The position numbers were made by a program, and so were the translations under genes. A stretch of 52,884 nucleotides of DNA from Bacteroidales bacterium (GTDB lineage Bacteria; Bacteroidota; Bacteroidia; Bacteroidales; F082), in assembly GCA_016284305.1 (NCBI GenBank), contig JAEEON010000008.1, positions 1 to 52,884 of the forward strand, written 5' to 3'. The stretch's first letter is position 1. Every line of letters starts with the position of its first letter. The notes under the pieces were generated by a model. That model was not told the origin of the DNA. It did not search any database and worked only from the letters and a program-made list of their open reading frames with translations. Shown piece after piece: positions 26,622 to 36,247 of this stretch.

Positions 26622-28409
26622 ATGAAGAACATCCGAAACTTTTGCATCATCGCCCATATCGACCACGGCAAATCGACCTTGGCCGACCGACTTCTTGAGC
26701 TCACCAAGACGGTCAGTGAGAAAGAACTCGTCGATCAAGTGCTTGACGACATGGACCTTGAGCGTGAGCGTGGCATCACCATCAAGAGCCACGCCATCCA
26801 GATGAAATACGCCTATCAAGGCGAAGTCTATACCCTTAACCTCATCGACACCCCTGGTCACGTGGACTTCTCTTACGAGGTGTCACGCTCCATCGCTGCT
26901 TGCGAAGGCGCCCTCCTCGTTGTTGATGCCACCCAAGGCATCCAAGCTCAGACCATCTCCAACCTTTACATGGCCCTCGAACATGATCTGGAGATCATCC
27001 CCGTGATGAACAAGATCGACATGGACAGCGCCATGGTTGATATCGTTGAAGATCAGATTGTCGATATGCTGGGTTGCGACCCTGACGACATCCTGCGTGT
27101 GAGTGCCCGCACTGGCGAGGGCGTGCCGGCCATCCTCGACGCCATCGTCGAGAAGATTCCCGCCCCTAAAGGCGACCCCGAGGCTCCACTCCAAGCACTG
27201 ATTTTCGATTCGGTGTTCAACTCATATCGAGGCATCATCGCCTACTTCCGCATCGTGAACGGCACCCTCCGCACCAACGACCTGGTCAAGTTCTTTGCCA
27301 CGGGGAAAGAATACAATGCCGACGAGATCGGAGTGTTGCAACTTCGGCAGGTGCCGGTGAAGGAGCTTTCTGCGGGCAACGTGGGCTACATCATCTCCGG
27401 TATCAAGACCTCCAAAGAAGTCAAGGTAGGCGACACCATTACCCATGTGGAGAATCCTTGTGACCAACCGGTGGCCGGTTTTGAGAACGTCAAGCCTATG
27501 CTCTTCGCCGGAATCTACCCCGTCGATGCCGACGACTATGAAGAGCTTCGGGCCTCTCTAGAGAAACTGCAACTCAATGACGCTTCCTTGGTGTGGGAAC
27601 CCGAGTCGTCAGCAGCCCTCGGTTTCGGCTTCCGCTGCGGCTTCCTCGGTCTTCTGCATATGGAGATCATCCAGGAACGTCTTGACCGCGAGTTCGACAT
27701 GGACGTCATCACCACCGTGCCCAACGTTTCCTTTAAATGCTTCAAGACCGATGGAGAGATGATTGAGGTGCATAACCCCTCAGGCCTGCCCGAGGTGACC
27801 AAGATCGACCATATCGAAGAGCCCTATATCATCGCCCAGATTATCTCTAAAAATGAGTTTACTGGGCCTATAATGACTCTCTGCATTGAGAAACGAGGCG
27901 TTCTCAAAAATCAGGTCTATCTCTCTACCGACCGTGTGGAGTTGACTTTCCAGATGCCGCTCAGCGAGATTGTTTTTGACTTCTACGACAAGCTGAAATC
28001 CATCTCCAAGGGATATGCCTCCTTTGACTATCACATTGCGGGATATCAAGAGGCCAGTTTGGTCAAGCTCGACATCATGCTCAACGGAGAGTCGGTCGAT
28101 GCCTTGTCAACCTTGATTCACCGTGACCATGCTTATGAGTTTGGCCGTCGCATGTGCGAGAAGCTCAAGGAACTCATCCCTCGCCATCAGTTCGACATTG
28201 CCATCCAGGCGGCCATTGGTGCCAAGATCATCGCTCGTGAGACTGTGCGTCAGGTGCGTAAGGACGTGACTGCCAAATGCTATGGCGGTGACGTGTCGCG
28301 TAAACGCAAGCTCCTTGAGAAACAGAAGGCAGGTAAAAAACGCATGCGCCAGATTGGCAGCGTTGAAGTCCCGCAGTCCGCTTTCCTCGCCGTGCTGAAG
28401 CTCGATTAA
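26622..28409 (+). CDS. lepA: Translation elongation factor 4
   Basis: 595 residues from [19 protein letters not shown]; an upstream in-frame ATG (26577) lies inside the DUF2130 gene and is not supported by the family. The GTPase binds ribosomes and back-translocates or rescues stalled ones. Motifs are AHIDHGKST (G1), GITIK (G2), DTPGHVDF (G3), NKIDM (G4) and SART (G5), followed by the EF-G-like domains and the EF4-specific C-terminus with [15 protein letters not shown]. It converges on dprA with only 3 bp between the stop codons, leaving no room for a shared terminator. Confidence 0.95.
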   Translation: MKNIRNFCIIAHIDHGKSTLADRLLELTKTVSEKELVDQVLDDMDLERERGITIKSHAIQMKYAYQGEVYTLNLIDTPGHVDFSYEVSRSIAACEGALLVVDATQGIQAQTISNLYMALEHDLEIIPVMNKIDMDSAMVDIVEDQIVDMLGCDPDDILRVSARTGEGVPAILDAIVEKIPAPKGDPEAPLQALIFDSVFNSYRGIIAYFRIVNGTLRTNDLVKFFATGKEYNADEIGVLQLRQVPVKELSAGNVGYIISGIKTSKEVKVGDTITHVENPCDQPVAGFENVKPMLFAGIYPVDADDYEELRASLEKLQLNDASLVWEPESSAALGFGFRCGFLGLLHMEIIQERLDREFDMDVITTVPNVSFKCFKTDGEMIEVHNPSGLPEVTKIDHIEEPYIIAQIISKNEFTGPIMTLCIEKRGVLKNQVYLSTDRVELTFQMPLSEIVFDFYDKLKSISKGYASFDYHIAGYQEASLVKLDIMLNGESVDALSTLIHRDHAYEFGRRMCEKLKELIPRHQFDIAIQAAIGAKIIARETVRQVRKDVTAKCYGGDVSRKRKLLEKQKAGKKRMRQIGSVEVPQSAFLAVLKLD

Positions 28410-28412
28410 GGG

Positions 28413-29513
28413 TCATGTTCTCTGGTATCGTTTTCCTGGCAATGCCGTCACGATGCCATCGAACTCCAGGTTGAGCAACAAGGCAGCCAACTTGGTCATG
28501 CTCAGCTCCGTTTCCACAATCATGTCGTCGAGCCCAACCACGGCTCGTTGTTCGAAACAGTGCATGATGCGTTTTTCCTCCTCGGTGAAGTCGCGGAAGA
28601 GCGTTGTCTGTCGTTCCTTGGCGGGCTCAGCTTGTTCCCAGCGCATGATATATCTCAGGTTGGTAACGTTTTCCATCAGATGGGCTCGGTGGGTGCGGAT
28701 GAGGTAGTTGCATCCTTGGCTATAGAGGTCCATGACCTTTCCGGGATAGGCAAATACTTCTCTGTTGTAGGAGTTGGCGATGTCGGCGGTGATCAGCGAG
28801 CCGCCTTTTAAGGCTGATTCTACGACGATGATGGCGTCGGCCATGCCGGCGATGATGCGGTTGCGCCGAGGGAAGTTCTCGCGGTCGGGCTGGGTGCCGC
28901 TCAGATTCTCCGTGAGGAGGCCTCCGTTACCGAGCATGTCTTGTGCGAGGCGTTTGTTGGCTGCGGGATAAATTTGTTGCAATCCATTGCCGAGCACTCC
29001 CACGGTAGGAATGCCGACCTTGACAGCCGTTTGATGTGCCACGGTATCGACGCCATAGGCGAGTCCACTCACCAGTAACACTTGCTCTTCGACGAGTTCG
29101 TTTACGAGCTGTGTACAATTCTCTTTTCCATAGTCGGTGATGTTGCGTGTGCCCACGATGGCCACCACACGTTTGGCGTTGAGGTTGGCGTTGCCTTTGT
29201 AATAAAGCATCATCGGACTGTCATCGCATTGCAGCAGCCGGCGTGGGTAGTCTTGGTTCAGGTAGAATAAAGGTTGGATGTGGTTTCGTTCGATGAAGGC
29301 AATCTCTTGCTCGGCTCGTTTGAGTAGTTCCTTTGGCTGGCATAAGGCGTTGATGGTAGCTTGTCTCATGCCGTTGATTCTCTCCAAGGCTTTTCTGGTC
29401 TCATGGAACACGCCTTCAACGTCACCGCAATAGGCGATAAGTCGTTTCCCGCTGATGTCGCCGATTCCCGGAACCATGGTGATGGCAATTTGATATAATA
29501 ATTGACTATTCAT
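28413..29513 (-). CDS. dprA: DNA-processing protein A
   Basis: 366 residues. DprA loads RecA on incoming single-stranded DNA during transformation. The N-terminal HhH/SAM-like part (TMVPGIGDISGKRL) is followed by the Rossmann core: VGTRNITDYG, SGLAYGVDTVAHQTA, NGLQQIYPAANKRL, NFPRRNRIIAGM, VVESALKGGSLITA. The C-terminal about 60 residues form the winged helix seen in many Bacteroidota copies. It is intact with normal length. It stands as a single minus-strand gene with a -7 element 20 bp upstream; the neighbouring genes are transcribed in the opposite direction. Confidence 0.93.
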   Translation of the reverse strand: MNSQLLYQIAITMVPGIGDISGKRLIAYCGDVEGVFHETRKALERINGMRQATINALCQPKELLKRAEQEIAFIERNHIQPLFYLNQDYPRRLLQCDDSPMMLYYKGNANLNAKRVVAIVGTRNITDYGKENCTQLVNELVEEQVLLVSGLAYGVDTVAHQTAVKVGIPTVGVLGNGLQQIYPAANKRLAQDMLGNGGLLTENLSGTQPDRENFPRRNRIIAGMADAIIVVESALKGGSLITADIANSYNREVFAYPGKVMDLYSQGCNYLIRTHRAHLMENVTNLRYIMRWEQAEPAKERQTTLFRDFTEEEKRIMHCFEQRAVVGLDDMIVETELSMTKLAALLLNLEFDGIVTALPGKRYQRT

Positions 29514-29533
29514 GATAGAATTAAAAATATCAG

Positions 29534-29541
29534 CAAAAATA
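29534..29541 (-). promoter_or_regulatory. -7 element for dprA
   Basis: Minus strand TATTTTTG, an exact TAnnTTTG match 20 bp before the dprA ATG, in an AT-rich spacer. Confidence 0.45.
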
Positions 29542-29671
29542 ATATATTTTATTATATTAATGTTATTTTATGTTGTGTTTTCCCGTTGTTGGATTGACTT
29601 GTTCAAATCGGAAGGGATAGTTTGGGGAATCTTTGCCAAACTTTTTCTGGGCTAAGACAGAAGTTTTTTTG

Positions 29672-29679
29672 TATCTTTG
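29672..29679 (+). promoter_or_regulatory. -7 element for rsgA
   Basis: TATCTTTG ends 8 bp before the rsgA ATG (29688), again predicting a leaderless or near-leaderless transcript. Confidence 0.5.
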
Positions 29680-29687
29680 TGCCCCAA

Positions 29688-30620
29688 ATGAAAGGAAAAG
29701 TCATCAAGTCAACGGGTAGCTGGTACGTCGTAAGCGATGAACAAGGAAAGCGGTGGGAATGCCGACTGCGAGGCAAGATACGCCTCGACGGACTGCGCTC
29801 CACCAACCCCGTGGCCGTGGGCGACAATGTCCTCTTTGAACAAGAACCCGGCAAAGAAACTGGCGTCATTAAAACCATCGAACCTCGCAACAACGTCATC
29901 GTGCGTAAGTCGGTCAACCTTAGCAAAGCCTCCCATATCATCGCCTCCAACGTCGATTTGGCCATCGTCGTGGCCACCATCACCCAACCCCGTACCTCGA
30001 CGGGTTTCATCGACCGCTTCCTCGTAACCGCCGAAGCCTATCATATCCCCGCCGCACTCATCTTCAACAAATGCGACCTCTGGGATGAAAGCCAAAGAGA
30101 AGAGGCAAACGACCTGATGCAGTATTACCAAAAGCTCGGCTATGTCTCCTTCGCCGTCTCCGCCAAGAAAGGCCACGCCATCGATCAGCTCAAGAACCTG
30201 ATGAAAGACAAGATTTGTCTCTTCGCCGGACATTCCGGTGTGGGTAAGTCGGCACTGGTCAACGCCCTCGACCCAGACCTTAACGTTCGCATCGGCGAAA
30301 TCTCCGACGTCTATAACAAAGGGAAACATACCACGACTTTCGCCGAAATGCATCCTCTGGCCTTCGGTGCCTGGATCGTTGACACCCCGGGGATCCGCGA
30401 GTTCGCCCTTTACGACATGGAAAAAGAGACCCTCGCACAACGCTTCCCAGAGATGCGCGACCGTATGAGCCAATGCCGCTTCGCCAACTGTACCCATACC
30501 CACGAACCAGGCTGCGCCGTCAAACAAGCCGTCGATGACCATGACATCGCACCCTGGCGATATTCCAACTACCTGAGAATGTATAATGATGAAGACTGGA
30601 GCTATGGAACTGACGATTAA
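29688..30620 (+). CDS. rsgA: Ribosome small-subunit GTPase RsgA
   Basis: 310 residues from MKGKVIKSTGSWY; the frame opens 22 codons earlier but runs through the -7 element. RsgA is a circularly permuted GTPase that checks 30S maturation. An N-terminal OB fold is followed by the permuted motifs NKCDLW (G4), SAKKG (G5), GHSGVGKSAL (G1, about residues 181-190) and DTPGIREF (G3), and by the zinc-binding C-terminal knuckle (CRFANCTHTHEPGC). Its last 17 bp overlap the next small gene. Confidence 0.94.
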   Translation: MKGKVIKSTGSWYVVSDEQGKRWECRLRGKIRLDGLRSTNPVAVGDNVLFEQEPGKETGVIKTIEPRNNVIVRKSVNLSKASHIIASNVDLAIVVATITQPRTSTGFIDRFLVTAEAYHIPAALIFNKCDLWDESQREEANDLMQYYQKLGYVSFAVSAKKGHAIDQLKNLMKDKICLFAGHSGVGKSALVNALDPDLNVRIGEISDVYNKGKHTTTFAEMHPLAFGAWIVDTPGIREFALYDMEKETLAQRFPEMRDRMSQCRFANCTHTHEPGCAVKQAVDDHDIAPWRYSNYLRMYNDEDWSYGTDD

Positions 30621-30942
30621 AGAATTGATGATGAAACGTCTCGATGACGAACAAGCATGCCTCATCCAACTCGAGATGGGTAGCTACGACTATAGCCTTT
30701 CCGAGATCGCCCATATCGTGGAAGACGACGACGCTAAAATCCTCGCCCTCTGCATCGAGGCCATCGAAGGCGAGCCGGGAAGAATCATGGTCAATATCCT
30801 GGTCAACAAAGCGGATTGTGGGTCACTCATCCAAAGCTTCTACCGATACAACTACAATGTAGCTAACACATTCAGCTCACCAGGCGAGAACAACGATCTC
30901 CTCGACCGTTACTCGCATCTGATGCGCTACCTGAACATTTAA
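30604..30942 (+). CDS. Stand-alone ACT-like domain protein (CBS pair missing)
   Basis: 112 residues. QLEMGSYDYSLSEIAHIVEDDDAKIL, the following beta-strands, and DRYSHLMRYLNI match what I recall of the C-terminal third of the roughly 220-residue CBS-domain protein usually encoded next to nadK in Bacteroidota. Here the two CBS domains are absent: rsgA occupies that place. The start is uncertain; ATG 30604 overlaps rsgA by 17 bp, while 30586 and 30628 are alternatives. The remaining domain may still bind a small ligand or a partner. It sits 11 bp upstream of nadK, so co-translation is likely. Confidence 0.65.
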   Translation: MELTIKELMMKRLDDEQACLIQLEMGSYDYSLSEIAHIVEDDDAKILALCIEAIEGEPGRIMVNILVNKADCGSLIQSFYRYNYNVANTFSSPGENNDLLDRYSHLMRYLNI

Positions 30943-30953
30943 TTAGGATAACA

Positions 30954-31781
30954 ATGATGAGAATTGCACTATTTGGTAAGACCATTGCCCCTGAAAACGA
31001 GATCTATTATCGACAACTGCTTCAGGAATTGGTGGATAACCATGTGGAAGTGGTGGACTGTTTCGCTCGTCGAAGCAAACTTCCCGACAATGTCGATATG
31101 CTTCTCTCCATCGGAGGTGACGGCACCATCCTTGATGCAGTGCCTCTCGTTGGCGACTCTGGCATCCCGGTGCTGGGGATCAACATGGGAAGATTGGGCT
31201 TCATCTCCAGTGTTGCCAAGGAAGAGATCCACCAAGCCATCACTCAGATCATGGAAGGACGATATACCACGGAGTGCCGTTCGCTTATCGAATTGGTGTC
31301 GCCTCAAGGCGTGTTTGACGATAGGGTTAACTACGCCCTCAACGAGATAAACATCATCCGCAACCCTGAGCATTCGCTGCTAGCCATCAAAGTCTTTGTC
31401 AACGACGTGTTTCTCAACACCTACTGGGGCGACGGCATCCTGATGGCCACGCCTACCGGCTCCACGGCTTACTCGTTGAGCGCTGGAGGCCCCATCCTAA
31501 CCCCCGATGCCAAAAATTTCGTCATCACTCCCATCGCTGCACACAATTTAACGGTACGTCCTATCGTTATCCCTGACGACAGCGTGGTCCGCATCCAAGT
31601 GGAAGGGAGGGAGAAGAAATTCGTGTTCAGCATGGACTCTCGCGTTTGCGCCCTTGACACCTCCGTGGAACTCGTCGTCCGAAAGGCCGACTTCCACTTC
31701 CGTACCGTCCGAATGGAAGGCACCGACTTCTACAGCACAATCCGCAACAAGCTGATGTGGGGAAAAGACAATAGAAATTGA
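30954..31781 (+). CDS. nadK: NAD kinase
   Basis: 275 residues (ATG 30957 is one codon inside and equally possible). NadK phosphorylates NAD to NADP with ATP. The motif SIGGDGTIL (G54-T58) is the nucleotide signature, followed by the conserved NEINI and the TPTGSTAYSLSAGGPI stretch typical of the family. Length is normal. It lies between the ACT-like remnant and the PorG-like gene at the head of an envelope-assembly cluster. Confidence 0.94.
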   Translation: MMRIALFGKTIAPENEIYYRQLLQELVDNHVEVVDCFARRSKLPDNVDMLLSIGGDGTILDAVPLVGDSGIPVLGINMGRLGFISSVAKEEIHQAITQIMEGRYTTECRSLIELVSPQGVFDDRVNYALNEINIIRNPEHSLLAIKVFVNDVFLNTYWGDGILMATPTGSTAYSLSAGGPILTPDAKNFVITPIAAHNLTVRPIVIPDDSVVRIQVEGREKKFVFSMDSRVCALDTSVELVVRKADFHFRTVRMEGTDFYSTIRNKLMWGKDNRN

Positions 31782-31790
31782 TTTCTTGCG

Positions 31791-31819
31791 TTGTCACGTA
31801 AAAAAAAGTCTTAACTTTG
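31791..31819 (+). promoter_or_regulatory. Promoter for the porG-uppS-bamA unit
   Basis: -7 element TAACTTTG (31812-31819) with a TTG at 31791-31793, 18 bp upstream. It lies 14 bp before the ATG at 31834. The unit downstream has no further terminator until 37464. Confidence 0.55.
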
Positions 31820-31833
31820 CAAACTTTTATACT

Positions 31834-32778
31834 ATGAAGCAAAGATTGTCTTTTGTGCTGATAACCATGTTCCTGGCCTTCTTGGGGTGGGGTGGGTCGT
31901 TGTGTGCCCAATCTCCTCGCACCATCGAACTCGGCCCCTATGGCGGCATGGCCATGACCATCAACGACATCAACACCGTGAACTTCTTTAGCGAACCTGG
32001 TTACGAATATGGCGGCCTGATCCGTTACAACCACGACTCACGTTGGGCCTTCCGGATCAACTATGCCCACTCCATGATACAAAGCACCGATACTATCGCC
32101 GGTTGGCGACCTGAACGTGAAAAGAGCTTCAGAGCCATCATCAACGATGTCAGCTTGATGTTCGAATTCAACTTTCTCGATTTTTATACGGGAAGAATAG
32201 GAAGCACCGTATCTCCTTATCTCTTTGGTGGAATCTCCCGATTCACATACAAGACGGCTCCTCTCCTCAGTAGGGAACAACAAATCGAGTTCGCGGGCGA
32301 CTCCGTGCCTCAAAACCTCAAAGCGTTCAATCAAGCCTGGCAGTCCATGAATACCGGAGTCAGCTACTCCATTCCCTTCGGTTTTGGATGCAAGTTCTCC
32401 ATTAGTGAACACCTTGCCACCAGCATCGAATGGCGAATGCATTATACCTTGACAGATCGTCTCGATGGCTTGGATTTCCTCTATCAAGGAGTGGATAACC
32501 ATTATTTTGCCACGGTCAAAAGCAAGGATAGACATGACAAGGATGGCACCGTTATGAAGGATAAGAATGGTAACGTATTGAAAGAATATGAAGTGAATAT
32601 CGTCCAAGGAGGCAACCCGGCTGGAGGTTATGACTTGACGGACCAAACGGGCCTGTTCAAGGAGTATCAACAGATGAGTAACTCACAGTCCATGGATTGG
32701 TTCGGAAGCATCACCATCTCACTGACTTGGAAAATCCCGCTTCCGGGCGGAGGAGCTTGTAGGGTAAATAGTTATTGA
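31834..32778 (+). CDS. porG: PorG-like outer-membrane beta-barrel (DUF6089)
   Basis: 314 residues from MKQRLSFVLITMF; the signal peptide ends near SLCAQS. The body is an outer-membrane-type beta-strand pattern: IELGPYGGMAMTINDIN, YEYGGLIRYNH, SPYLFGGIS, FGFGCKFSI, SIEWRMHYTLTDRLDGL, ending SLTWKIPLP. In Porphyromonas gingivalis the gene at the same place upstream of uppS/bamA codes for PorG, a T9SS component associated with the PorK/PorN ring. Gene order and domain support that role here, and the window has a T9SS cargo gene. It is longer than I expect, with an Asp/Lys-rich insertion around residues 230-255. Homology was judged by eye. Confidence 0.7.
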   Translation: MKQRLSFVLITMFLAFLGWGGSLCAQSPRTIELGPYGGMAMTINDINTVNFFSEPGYEYGGLIRYNHDSRWAFRINYAHSMIQSTDTIAGWRPEREKSFRAIINDVSLMFEFNFLDFYTGRIGSTVSPYLFGGISRFTYKTAPLLSREQQIEFAGDSVPQNLKAFNQAWQSMNTGVSYSIPFGFGCKFSISEHLATSIEWRMHYTLTDRLDGLDFLYQGVDNHYFATVKSKDRHDKDGTVMKDKNGNVLKEYEVNIVQGGNPAGGYDLTDQTGLFKEYQQMSNSQSMDWFGSITISLTWKIPLPGGGACRVNSY

Positions 32779-32779
32779 C

Positions 32780-33523
32780 ATGACACTAAAAGAACAAATC
32801 GACATAGAACGCCTGCCCAAACATATTGCCATCATTATGGATGGCAATGGACGTTGGGCCAAAGAACAGGGGAAGCCGCGCCTTTTCGGCCACCAAAGTG
32901 CCATCAAGTCGGTGCGTGAGGTCAATGAAGCATGCGCCGAACTGGGAGTCGGTTATCTTACCCTCTTCGCCTTCTCCACCGAGAACTGGAATCGACCCGC
33001 ACAAGAAGTCGGTGGTCTGATGCTCTTGCTTGGACAGACACTGAAAAACGAAGTGCCAACCCTGGTCAAAAACAACATCCGTCTTGTCGTCACTGGCGAT
33101 GTGGAAAGGATGCCTAAAGAGAATTATCGGCAGCTCAAAGAGGCTATCGACACTACCGCCAATTGTTCTGGCATGGTCCTGAACCTCGCCTTGAGTTACT
33201 CTGGCCGATGGGAGATCACCGAGGCCGTGCGACGTATCGCCGCCGAAGCCAAGGAAGGACGAATCAACCCCAACGACATCAACGAAGACACCCTGAGGGC
33301 TTATCTTCCTTCTGCCAACATCCCCGATCCTGAACTGTTGATCCGAACCAGCGGTGAACTCCGTATCAGCAACTTCCTGCTTTGGCAACTCGCCTATTCC
33401 GAACTCTATTTTACCAACCGATATTGGCCGGACTTCCGAAAAGATGACCTCTATGAGGCCATCCTCGACTTCCAGCACCGTGAACGCCGTTTTGGCAAGA
33501 CTAGCGAACAACTTAAACCATGA
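32780..33523 (+). CDS. uppS: Undecaprenyl diphosphate synthase (cis-prenyltransferase)
   Basis: 247 residues. It condenses isopentenyl units on farnesyl diphosphate to form the C55 carrier for peptidoglycan and O-antigen. Diagnostic stretches are HIAIIMDGNGRWAK (catalytic D21), FAFSTENWNRP, LNLALSYSGRWEI, and the RTSGELRISNFLLWQLAYSELYF block. It begins 1 bp after the porG-like stop and overlaps bamA by 4 bp (ATGA), so the three genes are tightly coupled. Confidence 0.95.
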   Translation: MTLKEQIDIERLPKHIAIIMDGNGRWAKEQGKPRLFGHQSAIKSVREVNEACAELGVGYLTLFAFSTENWNRPAQEVGGLMLLLGQTLKNEVPTLVKNNIRLVVTGDVERMPKENYRQLKEAIDTTANCSGMVLNLALSYSGRWEITEAVRRIAAEAKEGRINPNDINEDTLRAYLPSANIPDPELLIRTSGELRISNFLLWQLAYSELYFTNRYWPDFRKDDLYEAILDFQHRERRFGKTSEQLKP

Positions 33524-36177
33524 AATTGATGACAAAATCGATACGCCTTAATCCCTTTAAAATACTACTCAGCCTCGCCATGATGCTTCTTGTGGCGACC
33601 ACGGCGAATGCCCAAATACGTATTGGCGACGACCTCTCCGACATCGATTACGGCAACCCCCGCAAATACGAAATCGCTGGCATCACCGTCGAAGGAACCA
33701 AATTCGTCGATCCAAGTGTCCTCAGCATGATTGCTGGACTCCGAGTGGGTAATGAGATACAAGTGCCTAGCGATGACATCGCCAACGCCATCCGTAAGAT
33801 TTGGGAACAAGGCATGTTCGAGGACGTGGCCATCAATGCCACCAACATCATCGGTGACCAGATCTTCCTCCAAATCGTCGTCAAAGAACGTGCGCGCGTC
33901 TCCAAATTCTCTTTCAACGGCGTCAAGAAATCAGAAGCCGATGACATCCGTAATAAAATCAACTTAAGTCGTGGTGACATCGCCACCAACCACCTCGAGA
34001 CCAAGACCCGTCGCATCATCGAAGATTACTTCGCCGATAAGGGCTTCCTCAACACCGAGGTCACCATCCAACAGGTGCCCGACACTGCCCGCGACAACTA
34101 TGTCGATCTCATCATCGATGTCAACAAAGGCCATAAAGTCAAAATCGGAGCCATCAACATCTATGGCAATGAGAACGTTTCCGACGTTCAGATTCTCTCC
34201 GCCATGAAAGAGACCAAGCAACGAGGCTACTTCAACCCCCTTGACCCGCTTGGTCCAGCCGTGGTCAATACCCTCGCCAATGTCTTTACCCTTAAGCCTT
34301 TGAAGGCTATCAATACCGTGGAAGAATACTTCTACGAAAACTATAGACCCCGAATCTTCAAGAGCTCCAAGTTCTTGGAGTCGAACTACCGCGACGACAA
34401 GAGGAACATCATCGAGAAATACAACGCCAAGGGCTTTCGCGATGCCATCATCGTCAGAGACTCGGTCTATCCTATCGATGACCGTAACATTGGCATCGAT
34501 CTAGTCATCGATGAAGGCAACAAATACTACTACCGTAACATCGATTGGACAGGCAACACCAAATACAGCGATGAGACCCTTAACAACATCCTCGGCATCA
34601 AGAAAGGTGATGTTTACAATAGGGAACTGCTCAACGCCAACCTGACCTACAGCGAGACCACTCTCGACGTCAGCTCGCTCTATATGGACGATGGCTACCT
34701 CTTCTTCCGGGTCGATCCTGTCGAGGTTCAGGTGGAGAATGACTCCATCGACCTTGAAATCCGCCTCACCGAAGGCAAACAGGCCCGTATCGGCGACATC
34801 AGACTCAAAGGAAATACCAAGACCAACGACTTTGTGGTCATGCGTGAGATGTACACCCGACCGGGACAGTTCTTCAGCCGTAGCGACGTCCACCGTACCA
34901 TCCGTGAAATGGCTACCTTGAATTTCTTTAACCAAGAGAGTATCAACCCTATAATCAAGCCTAACTATGCTGATAATACGGTGGATATCGAATACGAGGT
35001 GGAAGAGGCGAGTGCCGACCAGATCTCGTTCTCGGCAGGTTGGGGCTATAACCGATTGATCCTTCAAGCGGGTGTGTCGTTCAACAACTTCTCCACACGC
35101 AACTTGTTCAACAAAGACGCTTGGAAGCCCATCCCTGGAGGTGACGGGCAGAAACTCTCCCTCCAAGTGTCCACTTGGGGCCGTCAGTCCATTTACTATG
35201 CCGCCTCCTTCACCGAACCTTGGTTGGGCGGCCGTAAACCTAACTCATTGTCAGCCTCTGTCTATCAGTCGTTTTATTCCAATGGCTACGAAAGAACCGA
35301 CGAGAACTTCGGCTTTTTCCGTGTGACGGGTCTCACCCTTGGCCTGGGACAGCGACTCAAAGTGCCAGATGACTATTTCACCCTCTATCAAGGCGTGTCA
35401 TACATGCGTTATCGCCTAAAGAACTACAACGCATTCAGCTTCGGTACCGGCACGGGCTACTACAACATGATCAGTTACAACATCGTCTTGGGTCGTAGCT
35501 CCGTCAGTCAGCCGCTTTATCCTCGTAGTGGTTCCGAGGTGCAGCTCTCCCTTGAGATCACTCCTCCCGTCTCCTTGTTCTCCAAGCAAGATTATACCAC
35601 ACTCTCCGACGACGAGAAATATCGCTGGATCGAGATGCACAAATGGAAGTTCAAAGCCGCTTGGTACACCGAATTGATGGAGAAACTGGTGTTGATGACG
35701 CGTGTTCGCTTCGGCTACATGGGCTATTATAACGAAGACATCGGTCCTACACCCTTCCATCGTTTCTATTTGGGTGGCGACGGTCTCTCGTCGAGTGACA
35801 TGATCTTCGACAGCCGCGAGATTATCGGCATGCGTGGCTATAAGAACGAGGCACTCACCCCAGGCTATTCCAACAACCGCATGGTGGGTGGCAACATCTT
35901 CTCGAAATACACCCTCGAGCTTCGTTATCCGCTGTCGCTGAACCCCTCGGCTACCATTTACGCCATGGGCTTCCTCGAGGCTGGTAACTGTTGGCTTGGT
36001 TTTGATAACTTCAACCCCTTCGACGTGTATCGCTCAGCCGGTGTCGGCGTCCGCATCTTCCTCCCGATGTTCGGTCTCTTGGGCCTTGACTGGGGCTACG
36101 GATTTGACCCCATCCCGGGACAAAGCGACGCTGCCGGAAGCCAGTTCCACTTCTCCATCGGAGGCTCTATCGATTAA
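33520..36177 (+). CDS. bamA: Outer-membrane assembly factor BamA
   Basis: 885 residues. A signal peptide ends near ANAQI. Five POTRA-type repeats follow (about 45-490: YEIAGITVEGTKFVDPSVL, KFSFNGVKKSEADDI, VKIGAINIYGNENVSD, YYRNIDWTGNTKYSDE, ARIGDIRLKGNTKTND), then a C-terminal 16-strand barrel, including YLGGDGLSSSDMIF and GMRGYKNEALT near the VRGY/F motif, and the closing GSQFHFSIGGSID. BamA folds and inserts outer-membrane proteins. The first GRK-rich residues after the ATG precede a standard signal peptide; a later ATG (33529) is also possible. Two Skp genes follow. Confidence 0.94.
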   Translation: MKLMTKSIRLNPFKILLSLAMMLLVATTANAQIRIGDDLSDIDYGNPRKYEIAGITVEGTKFVDPSVLSMIAGLRVGNEIQVPSDDIANAIRKIWEQGMFEDVAINATNIIGDQIFLQIVVKERARVSKFSFNGVKKSEADDIRNKINLSRGDIATNHLETKTRRIIEDYFADKGFLNTEVTIQQVPDTARDNYVDLIIDVNKGHKVKIGAINIYGNENVSDVQILSAMKETKQRGYFNPLDPLGPAVVNTLANVFTLKPLKAINTVEEYFYENYRPRIFKSSKFLESNYRDDKRNIIEKYNAKGFRDAIIVRDSVYPIDDRNIGIDLVIDEGNKYYYRNIDWTGNTKYSDETLNNILGIKKGDVYNRELLNANLTYSETTLDVSSLYMDDGYLFFRVDPVEVQVENDSIDLEIRLTEGKQARIGDIRLKGNTKTNDFVVMREMYTRPGQFFSRSDVHRTIREMATLNFFNQESINPIIKPNYADNTVDIEYEVEEASADQISFSAGWGYNRLILQAGVSFNNFSTRNLFNKDAWKPIPGGDGQKLSLQVSTWGRQSIYYAASFTEPWLGGRKPNSLSASVYQSFYSNGYERTDENFGFFRVTGLTLGLGQRLKVPDDYFTLYQGVSYMRYRLKNYNAFSFGTGTGYYNMISYNIVLGRSSVSQPLYPRSGSEVQLSLEITPPVSLFSKQDYTTLSDDEKYRWIEMHKWKFKAAWYTELMEKLVLMTRVRFGYMGYYNEDIGPTPFHRFYLGGDGLSSSDMIFDSREIIGMRGYKNEALTPGYSNNRMVGGNIFSKYTLELRYPLSLNPSATIYAMGFLEAGNCWLGFDNFNPFDVYRSAGVGVRIFLPMFGLLGLDWGYGFDPIPGQSDAAGSQFHFSIGGSID

Positions 36178-36213
36178 CATGAAAGAATCGGCACGGTTAT
36201 TGCTCTAATTAAT

Positions 36214-36221
36214 TAATTTTG
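36214..36221 (+). promoter_or_regulatory. -7 element upstream of skp 1
   Basis: TAATTTTG, exact TAnnTTTG, 26 bp before the ATG at 36248. No good -33 element, but it could supply extra chaperone independently of the upstream unit. Confidence 0.4.
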
Positions 36222-36247
36222 GAATAAACAAATCAACAGACATACTC

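Noticed and set aside
28407..28415. Shared terminator between lepA and dprA
   Set aside because: Only 3 bp separate the stops and no stem-loop with T-tract can be found there.
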